DNA of 64,000 bases from Lactifluus volemus (lineage: Eukaryota; Basidiomycota; Agaricomycetes; Russulales; Russulaceae): positions 124,001 to 188,000 of the forward strand of contig WTXI01000056.1 in NCBI GenBank assembly GCA_022376515.1. Reading direction: 5' to 3'. The first letter of the stretch is position 1. Each line of letters begins with the position of its first letter. The position numbers and the translations under genes were made by a program. The notes under the pieces are model-generated. The model made no database searches and had not been told where the DNA came from. It saw only the letters and a list, made by a program, of their open reading frames with translations. Of this stretch, positions 1-9,236 are shown in pieces.

Positions 1-1
1 A

Positions 2-2070
2 ATCATCGGCAATGGCAAGATTCGAATGGACCCCATCAAAGTCAAAGGAATCACTGACTGGCCGACACCCACTACCGTAAAAGAAGTACGCAGCTTCCTC
101 AGATTCTGCAACTTCTACCGCGCCTTTATTCCCCAGTTCTCCAACATTGCACGACCCCTGAATGACCTCACATGTAAAAACCGACAATGGACGTGGTTGA
201 CCAAGGAACAAACAGCGTTCGATCGGCTGAAACAAGTCTGTACTGAATCGCCAGTCCTCCGGGCTCCTGATTGGACCAAACGCTTCATCCTGGAAACAGA
301 CGCTTCTGGCTTCGCCCTAGGAGCTGTCATTGCCCAGGAATTTGAGAATGGAATCCACCCAATTGCGTTCCATAGCCGGACTCTCCTGGACGCCGAAAGA
401 AACTATGATACCCACGACAAGGAACTAGCTGCGATCATATTCGGGTTTAAATGTGGCCGTCCATTCTTCCTCGGGGCTAAACATGCAGTAGAAGTGAGGA
501 CGGATCACAAGAACCTTCAATATTTCCGCGAACCACAAAAAGTTACAGGACGACAAGCCCGTTGGCTCACGTTCCTGCAGGACTTCAATTACACCCTCAC
601 CCATATCCCTGGACACCAAAACACCGTTGCCGACCTCCTATCACGGCGATCGGACCTTAATAAGGGGGTGAATACCGATGAACCACGCATTCTCCTACCA
701 GACACCCTTTTTTCTGAACCCCAACACGACTCCCTACGTAAAACCTTCCTGGAAGACAACGCAGAACATCGACGATCGATCCTCCGACAAATCCATGACA
801 GCCCTATTGGTGGACACCCAGGTATCGCCAATACATGGGAGTTAGTCAAACAATCGTACGAAGGGCCTCGACTTCGAGAATTTGTAGAAGAATACGTGAA
901 AGGGTGTGCCAAATGTCAAGAATCAAAAACGAACCTCCCACGATCGAAAGCACCCCTCCAACGTTTTGATACACATGTAGAAGACGGCCCCTTTCAATAT
1001 GTATCCATGGACCTTATCACAGACTTACCAAAGTCAGAAGGATACGACAGCATCCTGACCATTGTCGACCAGGGATGCTCCAAAGCGGCTAAGTTCATCC
1101 CATGCACGAAAACAATCGACGGACCTGGAGTCGCCAAGGAATATCTTCGCCACCTCGTACCATGGTTTGGTTTACCACGACGGATCATATCAGATCGAGA
1201 TCCACGCTTCACCTCCAACTTCTCTCGTGCAATCTGTAAAGACACAGGGATCCAACAAAATCTATCCACCGCGTTTCACCCACGAACTGATGGACAGACA
1301 GAGCGAATGAACGCGTGGGTAGAGCAATACCTACGACCATGGACCAGTAATCGACCTCATGACTGGGCACGACTGCTCCCCATGGCAGAATTCGCTCACA
1401 ACTCGTGGAAACACGACGTAGCTCGAAAATCACCTCACGAACTCCTCATGGGAGCACACCCCCAAATCAATATTCAACTGATGAAGAGAACGTCCCAGCA
1501 GCGATCGATCGGCTCCGAGAACTCGCAGAAGCCAGACAGTCAGCCCAGGAACGACTTCAGATGATACAAAAGGCTAGAGACGACAAGACGCCGCGAAACC
1601 CACGAGGAAAGACGACGGAGAAACTCAAGAAAGGTGATCAAGTGTGGTTAGAAGGAAAGAACCTATCAATCAAAGGCAAACGAAAACTCATGCCCAAAAG
1701 ATACGGACCTTTCACAATCACAGAAGAAGTGACGCCAGTGGCGTTCCGTCTGGACCTCCCAGAATCAATGAAAGTGCATGACGTCTTCCATATCGATCTC
1801 CTATCACCATATAAGGAGACGGAAGCCTATGGCACGCCGTTCACACGACCACCACTGATCATCGATAAGAGCGAAGAAGAATACGAGATCGATGCGATAC
1901 TAGATGTGAAGAAGCAAAAGGGCAGGGGAGGAGGACTTCAATACCTCGTCCACTGGAAAGGATATCCAAACTCCGATAACACATGGGTCAAGCATAAAGA
2001 CCTAGACGCCCCAGAACTCCTAAAAGAATACTATCGAAACTCCGCCACGGCTGGACGACCAGAAGTATAA
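2..2070 (+). pseudogene. Ty3/gypsy pol: RT end, RNase H, integrase, chromodomain (frameshifted)
   Basis: This is the polyprotein 3' end, open from the first in-frame codon of the window. The RT tail (MDPIKVKGI, FLRFCNFYRAFI) runs to about 230. RNase H follows at about 280-660, with ETDAS and the TDHKNL segment. The integrase zinc finger lies at about 780-930, with HxxxH-type histidines and CAKCQ. The DDE core has VSMDL near 1005, ISDRDPRF near 1190 and TERMN near 1300. The chromodomain is at about 1880-2040 (EYEIDAILD, YLVHWKGYP). The frame shifts once between about 1465 and 1490, near the run CCCCCAAA: HELLMGAHP is in one frame and AAIDRLRELAEA in the next. The phase change equals one missing base. 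Single-ORF pol is usual in this group, so I read this as a mutation or sequence error, not programmed frameshifting. Confidence 0.92.
658..669 (+). other. Possible central polypurine tract copy
   Basis: The 12-mer TAATAAGGGGGT lies between the RNase H and integrase coding segments. It is identical to the 12-mer at 3761-3772, which sits two bases before the 3' LTR and includes the 3' polypurine tract. A second internal plus-strand primer is known in some retroelements. That this copy works as one is an inference from the identity and the position only. Confidence 0.3.
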
Positions 2071-2145
2071 ATACAACCCCCTCTCCACCGACTATTCCCC
2101 ATCCCACTACTCCACCAACCCAGTCAACCCGCAATACATAGAAAC

Positions 2146-3747
2146 ATGTCCTCTACCTCTTCCCCCGCTACTTCCCCTACTATCACCAATGACCCCCTAC
2201 CTCTCTCACCACCCCCCGACTTCAGTGTCGACCTCGAAATCACTGAAGGAGGAACCCTTGAACCCATCCATCGCCAAAGAATGCCAGTAGCAGCTTTCAA
2301 TGCTACAGACGAACCGAACGGCAATAGGTACATCATGATGGCTTACCAGGCCGTGATCATTGGGGCCACTCGAGAGTTCCATAGACTCCCCACTCGATCG
2401 GCGATGAGAATTACCGGACACCTCCCCTACCCATTACCTGACCATACTGTAGCTACCCACTTCCGGTGGGCAGTAGAACACGCGATGTCCATCCTACAGG
2501 GAGCCAATATGTGGAACCTTCCCCTTCAGGAAGCACTACAGCGATTCGGCCATTCTGACCCACGATATAGCGTCGGGTCAACAAGAACTCCCTCACCTCC
2601 CCCACTCATGCTTCGCCCCCGACAGAAATCACCGAGTTAGTACTACGACACCTCGGTAGAACCGTCGCACCAATGCCAGTAAGTCCGGCGCCATCATATC
2701 ACTCAGATTTTCCACCACCCCCATCGACCCCGTCATACCACGTAACAACACCACCCGGGAACACCCCGGACCTCTCTCCTACATCCCCGACCCCCGACGA
2801 CCCTATTTCGTCCTCCGACGAAGCAGTGGACGCACTCATCACTCATGACTTCGAGATGGCCCTCGAAGAAGTGGAAAGAGAACAACGGGAGATGCTGCGA
2901 ACCCCTACACCTGATGGACCCCAGCCGGGTGTTAAACCAGGAGTAGGATGGATCGCCAACCAGATCCTCCCTGATTGGAAACTACCCAACGTCCCGGATG
3001 GCAACGGAACATCCACTGCCGCTTTTGTTCTCATCGACATGACAGACGACGATGGGCCATCGGTACTGGGAACTCAAGGGAAGAACTGTCCTACAAGTTG
3101 CAGACCACTTAGGGCCGCACGCGCACGATTCCCCCAACGCCCGTATACCCGCAAACAACGATTCTTGTTTGCGGAAGACGAAAAACACTCACCCTTAGTC
3201 GATGCGGCCCTAGAAGAACTCGAAGACCCGACCTTGACGGCTGAGGTAATTCGCCACCGCTTATTCATCAGCAAGATGAGGAGGACGGCACGCCACATGT
3301 CCCACCTCCGTCGCAAATTCCTAGCGTACCAGGAGGAAGCCTGGATCACCTACGAGCTCCTAGCAAATGCGAATGCCGCCTTTCGCATCACCCACATGAT
3401 CAACTCCGACATAGGCGGTGGCTTCGGCAGTGGCGCACGTCTCTCTCATAGAGTTCGACTTGAAGGGATGGACGTCCTTGAGGATCCCTGGAGGGAGGAG
3501 CCCACACGTGCGAAGCATTTTGCAATGGTGTAGGCGGGAGGACCACGATACAGGATTTTGTCATTTCCTGCGTAAGTGCCAGTTTTGTGGTCAATGTGGG
3601 CATGTCGAAGACAAGTGCAATATCCCTCACCGAAACTGTCATCACGGCCTTACATGCAAGGTTCCCGTCGATCACCTTAACCTCGAAAAGACCCGCTGCC
3701 CCACGAGGACTCGTCGCCCTGCCCGACTCGGTGTCCGCTTCACTTAG
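2146..3747 (+). pseudogene. Post-pol ORF of the gypsy element, zinc-knuckle protein (frameshifted)
   Basis: This ORF lies between pol and the 3' LTR, so it belongs to the element. Three overlapping frames join into one protein of about 530 residues. The first (2146-2640) is Ser/Pro/Thr-rich at its start, then has a compact segment with FNATDEPNGNRYIMMAY. The second (open from about 2580 to 3533) continues as a proline-rich, then acidic and basic stretch. The third (to 3747) ends with CQFCGQCGHVEDKC, a perfect CX2CX4HX4C zinc knuckle, followed by more Cys/His (CNIPHRNCHHGLTC). The switches fall near 2550-2590 (phase of a one-base deletion) and 3440-3520. No envelope features such as a signal peptide or transmembrane segment are seen. 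The role is unknown; nucleic-acid binding is likely from the knuckle. Confidence 0.6.
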
Positions 3748-3760
3748 AAGCTTCAGACGC

Positions 3761-3772
3761 TAATAAGGGGGT
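3761..3772 (+). other. 3' polypurine tract of the gypsy element
   Basis: The purine run AATAAGGGGG ends three bases before the LTR start TGTCACGG. This is the expected position for the plus-strand primer of reverse transcription. Confidence 0.7.
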
Positions 3773-3774
3773 AA

Positions 3775-4253
3775 TGTCACGGTAACGTGACGTGACGGTC
3801 ACAGGTGACCCTGACTCATCATTTTCCTTCTCCTACTCATCGATACGTTGGACGATTCTCCCACCTTCTGTCAGTTTCCGTAACATTCCGGTTGATTCCA
3901 CATGTTCCTACACATTTACAGGGACACCCCTGAACATTCTAGTACGATCCGTTGTTCGAGTATATATATCCCTTGTACCTCTGAGATGGGCCTTAAGCTC
4001 GTTCTCCTGTAGAACTCAGGTAGTCGTACAGCGAGCAATACAAGTGGCTTCCCGCCTTCCCTTCTCCTTCCCCTCTGAAAGACTGCTTCCTCTTTGAGCG
4101 AAGCCTCTGAAGACTTGTGTGGACCACGCCACAGCCAAAGTCTTCTACTCTTAGACTAGACCTTCGCGCCTTAGTCCCTGTGGCCGCTTCGTCGTTCCGC
4201 TTAGTCAACACAACTCAGAACCGAAACCACGCCACGGTGACCTGACCGTGACA
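3775..4253 (+). repeat. 3' LTR of the gypsy element (479 bp)
   Basis: The repeat begins TGTCACGG and ends CCGTGACA, a perfect 8-bp inverted terminal pair with the canonical TG...CA ends. A TATA-like GTATATATAT lies near 3959, suitable for a promoter in the U3 part. The next five bases to the right are GCACG; the matching left copy would be outside the window. Boundaries rest on the inverted termini plus the polypurine tract, because the partner LTR is not visible. Confidence 0.8.
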
Positions 4254-4369
4254 GCACGTGTGACTTGGTGGAATTCTGCGTAGAACACCTCTGAAATCAC
4301 GCGGAAGTGCATATATTCACATCAAAACACATATACACGCGCATATATTCACTCATTTCACTCACACTG

Positions 4370-5174
4370 ATGCCGGCCACCAATCCTCCTTCTAAAAAGG
4401 TTCGCATTGACCAAGAAAGGAGTGTACATATATTTGACGCATGCACAGCCTCGTCAAATTTTATTGATGGCAGTAAGAAGCGAAAAGCAGCCTCGGAAAT
4501 TATAGATATCTCAGAGACGCAACCACAGTCACCGCCCAACCCAGAGAGTCCCGTTCGACGCCCGACTCCATTTCCACTGAGCCTCCCACATGCGCACACA
4601 GAGCCCATTTCACTACGCAAAGAGAAGGCAATACAAACTGACCTTTCCAGGTCTCACCGACACTTCCCAGCCCGGAGCACACTTCCCACTCAGTGCGCGG
4701 GCCATTTCCCTGGCCTTGTACATCCTGTGCTGTGTGCCAACCATCCCACACTTCCCACTCAGTGCGCGGGCCATTTCCCTGGCATCGTACATCCTACGCT
4801 GTGCGTCGGTCATTTTCCGAATGCCACACTCCCCACTCAGTGCGCCTGTCATTTCCCGAGCATGGTACATCCTACACTGTGCACAAGACATTGTCCCGAC
4901 ACAGCACAACCCCCCCCCCACCCCCAAATCAAGCAATCGCACACCTCTCCCGGCCACAATCGACCTGTCCAAGATTATTATACAGGGACAAAGCATTGAA
5001 CAAATAGTGCAAGAGGCTCGAGAAGAGGGTGCGAGGGAGGCAATGGACAGGGTCGCCAAAAAAATGGATCTGATGTTCCCTTCATCAGATCCTGATATAG
5101 GTTTGATTATTGCTAATCTACGATCCGCACATACTGACACCAGTGGACTTCAGATACTTTGTACCAGGACATAG
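4370..5174 (+). CDS. Hypothetical protein with Cys/His-rich tandem repeats (frame break at a C-run)
   Basis: I do not recognise this gene. From ATG 4370 the protein starts with a basic, nuclear-signal-like segment (PPSKKVRIDQ, GSKKRKAASE). It then has three tandem repeats of about 23-26 residues built on TLPTQCAGHFPG and VHPTLCxxHFP, with regularly spaced Cys and His. After the run of nine C near 4911-4919 the open frame changes and continues as a helix-like, charged tail (SIEQIVQEAREEGAREAMDR) to a stop at 5174. The repeats are multiples of three (69 and 78 bp), so they preserve frame, and the Cys/His pattern is kept in the first frame. The break at the C-run is either a real indel, slippage or a sequence error. 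It could be a 5' part of the next gene, but no joining intron is evident. Confidence 0.4.
4679..4894 (+). repeat. Three-copy coding minisatellite
   Basis: Units start at 4679, 4748 and 4826, each beginning ACACTYCCCACTCAGTGCG. Spacings are 69 and 78 bp and the third copy is more diverged. The array lies inside the hypothetical reading frame that starts at 4370. Confidence 0.8.
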
Positions 5175-5433
5175 GATATGAAAAGTAGTATACGTCGTCA
5201 CGTCTTCCCCACTAAATTGCTTGCTGCGCCTTGTGTCTTTCTTTCCACTATGTACTTTATCAATGCGTCGATGTAATTACGTGCAATGTAATTAGAAATG
5301 AAATTAAATTAAATCGATCACCTAGATAAGCCACCCCACGCACACATCGTTCCAAATTAGTGATTGGAATCCATCTCGAGTGAAAAAACGCACACCCCAC
5401 GTCTTTGCATCCCCACTACTTCTTACCCCTCCC

Positions 5434-7798
5434 ATGGTCGACCTCTACGGAACCCCTCGAATTAATTCTCTTGGCCACAGCCACCCTCTCACTGAGCGTT
5501 CTTTGGGCTCATCGCTTTCTACTCCCCCACTGTGTAGTGATTCATCTATGCACACATCACGTCTAGATGATACGCAAGACTCATTTTCCTTGGTAAGTGC
5601 GATGTATAACGCGCATACAATGACAATCACTATTATATGCATATAGGGTTCTCCATTCATGCAAAGAGCAGATGACGACTCGGACGTACTTGCGTGCGCT
5701 ACTCATGACGAACTTATGACATCAAGAAACCCCACATACATCCATATGTGTACGAGGCTTGAAGATAGCAATTCACGCGCAGAGAAAGCAGAGTAAGTGC
5801 TCTCTCATATGCGCATACAAACTCACACCGCTATATACACCAGAAAATTATATGAAGACCTCGTGGAGGCTTTGCGTGAAGGAGGGTTCGTGCGTTCCAA
5901 CCAGAATGCGCAACCTCAGGGCAGTGCACCTCCAGAGGCGCCACTAAGGGCCCTACGACCGTTGATGGAAAGGAAGGACTACCCGAATATAACGTATTGG
6001 TATCAAGACGAATACCTCAAGGAGAAAAACCTGCGCGAAGGAAGCACCAGCCACCAACCAGGACCACGTGGAAAAGGACATTCCAGTGAAGGTGAAAACG
6101 TTGCGATGTGGTTCATCGAGGATGAATCAGGAACCATGGTGGACGGATATGTGGCGCGTAGAATTCACGATCATTCCCGCCTAGTGTTGCTGGGGCTAAG
6201 CCGAGCTATTTCGAAAAAATTGCGATATAGCTTCAAATAAAATAGCTAAAAATCTGAACATATTTGAGCATATAGATCTCCCCGAAAGCCGAGGGGTCTT
6301 CTGCCACCACTAAGCAATCTGTGTAGCCAGTGAAGAGGTATTTGACCGGCTACGAAATAAGCCGATTTTTGGCTTATTTCATAGCCGGTCAAATACCTCT
6401 TCACTGGCTACACAGATTGCTTAGTGGTGGCAGAAGACCCCTCGGCTTTCAGGGAGATCTATATGCTCAAATATTTTCAGATTTTTAGCTATTTTATTTG
6501 AAGCTATATCGCAATTTTTTCGAAATAGCTCGGCTTAGCCCCAGCAACACTATTCCCGCCTACTCTGGTGCCTTCTCTATGAAGAATCTGAGGGGAACCC
6601 GGGATCCACATGGACGCGTGTGTCCATGAAATCACAATTACAGTTTTATCAGGATATGGAATCAAAATTCCCCGTTCTCCAGCTGTGCCACGACAGTTAC
6701 AAATCTAGAGCGATTGGCACATCCGGGTACTCTCATTGGTACAAGACACACTCAGTCAAGAATCCCATGAAACGCGAAGAAGTCTCGCACGGCCGACCAC
6801 CAAAGCGACCAGCAGACACTTCGCCAATTCCGGAGGCAAACAAGAGATCGAGAGGTAAGTCATTCATCGATTGATTCACAATGTACATTTCATGACCAAT
6901 GCGTTCGAGATGATACAAGTTCCCCCGAGAGTCCAATACCTCGTCCTCCTAGTGCGCTTCCCCACCCCCTCCCGATTCAGAAACGTGCACCTCATACCTA
7001 TGTAGCCCCACCTTTACCACCTCCACCTACTTCACCGCTCCCTGCCCCCGCAGTCGAGGTTCCTAGGCCTCGCCCACTCGTAAGTTCTTTCTCCTTGTGC
7101 ACTGTTGCGGCGCTAACATGGTATTGGAAGTGCATTACCATCCGCCATCCGCTGTATGTGTCATATATTTCCCAAACTGCCTAATTCACGCGGCCCTTCC
7201 AGCTCATCCATCACTCGGCGCGATTCAGTGAACGGGACTCCCATTGTGGCTCCAACGCTCTCGCAGACAGATGTTCATACTAACGACCCTGCGGCGGCTA
7301 CAGTTACAGGGACAGAAGGTGCACCATTTCTAACTATATGGAGACTTGCACTCACATAATACGCACCACCCCCAGACACCTCCATCCCATCGTGCAGAAC
7401 CGACAACGCCAGGTCAGCGACAATATCAGAGACGTCAAATGGCACAGGAGTGGCAGCAATACCACAGACAGACAATGGCCAAAAGAAGGCAATCCGAATG
7501 CGCCCGAACAATTCGTTATCTGCGCGGTAAGTTTGCCTATCACTGGACCACCAGACTCATATTATGTTTACGGTCACACACAGCAATTTATTTGCGATCG
7601 ATTACATGAAGGAACACCCCCATACCACAAGGGAAGAATTCGCTATCATATGGAACGATCTCGACACGCAAACCGTTGAAGTGAGTGATACTATCCTTAT
7701 CGCCCCTCTTGCACACGCGATACTAATGTGTATATGTATGACAGCGCTATAAACAAACAGAACAAGAGGCGAAGAAGGCCAAATCGAATAAGAAATAA
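5434..7798 (+). pseudogene. Multi-exon hypothetical gene split by a MITE; HMG-box-like C-terminus
   Basis: I do not recognise the family. Consistent GT-AG exons are 5434-5592, 5647-5792, 5844-6181 continuing at 6561-6854, 6910-7079, about 7203-7319, 7376-7526, 7582-7680 and 7745-7798. Introns are mostly 51-64 bp, with one of 123 bp. The third exon is interrupted by the palindromic element at 6182-6552. Removing the element plus one target copy (379 bp) rejoins the frame exactly, so the gene was open before insertion. The encoded protein is Ser/Pro-rich and ends with NLFAIDYMKEHP, IIWNDLD and a Lys/Glu-rich helix (YKQTEQEAKKAK), loosely like an HMG box (Trp-x2-Leu, then Tyr and basic helix); that likeness is weak. 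The junction across the 123-bp intron does not keep frame as drawn, so one boundary may be wrong or another small indel exists. The start at 5434 is the first ATG of the open exon. Confidence 0.6.
6182..6552. mobile_element. 371-bp near-perfect palindromic MITE, probably hAT-type
   Basis: Two inverted arms of about 182 bp (6182-6363 and 6371-6552) flank a 7-bp spacer GATTTTT. I count only three mismatches between the arms, two of them C/T at a CpG. The ends read TAGTGTTG...CAACACTA and fit the YARNG terminal pattern of hAT elements. The 8-bp direct repeat TTCCCGCC lies on both sides (6174-6181 and 6553-6560), also hAT-like. An alternative reading takes the ends one base in, with a 10-bp duplication ATTCCCGCCT, which would suggest a Mutator-like origin. 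There is no coding capacity. The insertion lies in an exon, and the high arm identity and exact duplication suggest a recent event. Confidence 0.93.
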
Positions 7799-7869
7799 CC
7801 CGAAGGTATGTACAACACGCTCTTCCTCCACCATCTGAGTCTGACGGGACACTCACAGCTCTCTCGCGT

Positions 7870-8280
7870 TTACATTTTCAAGTCACGGCATTGCGAAGAA
7901 ACTGCTTTAGATCGAAATCGATTGGATTCAATTGGATTCGATCAAGGGGGTAAAAAAATCGAACACAATAGATCTTAATCGATTATTATTGTATTGTAAA
8001 TAGATAATCGATTAAATTCAATTCAATTCAAACTCGCGCAACGAGATTAATTCGATTCAATTCAATTTGATTCAAGCTCGCGTAACGAAATCAATGCGAT
8101 ATGATTCAATCCTGATCAAGGGAATTCGTTCCGATCTGATCTGGTATTCAATTAAATTCCGAAACCTTCAAATGTCTTCAATTTTCAATTGATTTAAATC
8201 GGCATATGTTCAGACCATTTAATTAAATTGAATCGTTCAAAATAATTCAATTTACTACGAATTACTTCATTCCATTTCTT
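7870..8280. repeat. AT-rich degenerate ATTCAATT-type repeat
   Basis: A low-complexity stretch dominated by degenerate ATTCAATT, GATTCGATT and AATCGATT words follows the end of the preceding gene. No open reading frame or hairpin element is evident. Such tracts in fungi can be decayed simple sequence; no function is assigned. Confidence 0.6.
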
Positions 8281-8758
8281 CCTGGGCCTGAACCCTGGGC
8301 GCTAAGCGCTAAGGTCACACTCGTCACATCTATAGAGAACGCCTGTCGCTGGCAACCACTCTCTTTCAACAATGTAAAGTTGAACAGCGGCGTAGACCTT
8401 TATCATCATTTGTGCCGGGTCCCCTATCAGAGCTCCCTGGGAGCCGCATTCCCCTGAGTCTATACATCACGGAAGTATTACGCAGCCGCACAGTCCAACT
8501 ATTCTGATCTTTGTTTTGAGTACTGAAGCGCCATGCAGTGTGTCAGTGACGTTCCTCCCATTTCAAGTTTGTTGACGATCCGTATTGTGAGAGGGTGATA
8601 CTGTTTCGACTGAATGACATGACGTGTATATGGCTATAGCGGGGATCGGCGTTGTTAGCCGATGACTAGATGACATGGCGTCCCAACGGAATTCAGTTGT
8701 AGCGCATCCACAGAGACGTGATTTAGGTCATCACTCGTCCATCTGCGATGCCCTCTTC
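8281..8758. other. No gene recognised; left flank of copia element 1
   Basis: This 478-bp stretch has no long open frame, no RNA gene and no repeat that I can identify. Its last five bases, TCTTC, are the left target duplication of the copia insertion. Confidence 0.6.
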
Positions 8759-9209
8759 TGATGAAAAGCAGCGGCTGAGGTAGATTAGATAACGCTAGAT
8801 AAGATAGCGTTCAGTCGATGTGTAAGAGACTGTATTTCATAATCATAATTTACCTAGATAAGATAGCGCTAAGTAAAAGTCGCGTGAGTCCAAATAAGGT
8901 AAAAGATGATGTAATCGTAATACTCACTTCAGTCGATGTGTAAGAGACTGAAGTGATAGCAGCTGGGAAATGTCCTTTAAATACATAGAAGGAGCGTGCA
9001 TTGGCCTAGGGCCTCATACAATAGATGTACAATAAACATAATGCCATCATTGTCCTTTCTGAGAGAATAGGGAGCGTGCACAATGGTAAAGAATGTATTA
9101 ATCAATTATCTACGAATATCTACATTGTACGCTTGGACCGGTTAGATCCGGTCCGTGACACTGTCCGTACTGCCCGGGAATGTTCCCGTGCTACCGGCCC
9201 GTCTCAACA
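8759..9209 (-). repeat. 3' LTR of copia 1
   Basis: In element orientation it starts TGTTGAGACGG and ends CTTTTCATCA. It contains a 23-bp direct repeat (TTCAGTCGATGTGTAAGAG... at about 8812 and 8929). The second copy sits in a perfect 10-bp-stem hairpin (CACTTCAGTC/GACTGAAGTG). A second hairpin, GGACCGG/CCGGTCC, lies near 9140. Confidence 0.95.
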
Positions 9210-9236
9210 TCTCCCCGTGATTAAGACATTCCTAGA

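Larger units (their letters stand above)
1..4253 (+). mobile_element. Ty3/gypsy chromovirus, 5'-truncated by the window edge
   Basis: This is the 3' part of a chromodomain Ty3/gypsy LTR retrotransposon. Reading 5' to 3' it holds the end of the reverse transcriptase, RNase H, zinc-binding integrase N-terminus, DDE integrase core, chromodomain, a post-pol ORF with a zinc knuckle, a polypurine tract and a 3' LTR. The order RT-RNase H-integrase is diagnostic of Ty3/gypsy rather than copia. The 5' LTR, gag, protease and most of RT lie left of the window, so neither LTR age nor the target duplication can be judged here. At least three frameshifts interrupt the coding part. Confidence 0.93.

Noticed and set aside
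1405..1564. Programmed -1 frameshift in gypsy pol
   Set aside because: The overlap lies between integrase and chromodomain, where related elements have one frame; no slippery heptamer plus pseudoknot is evident.
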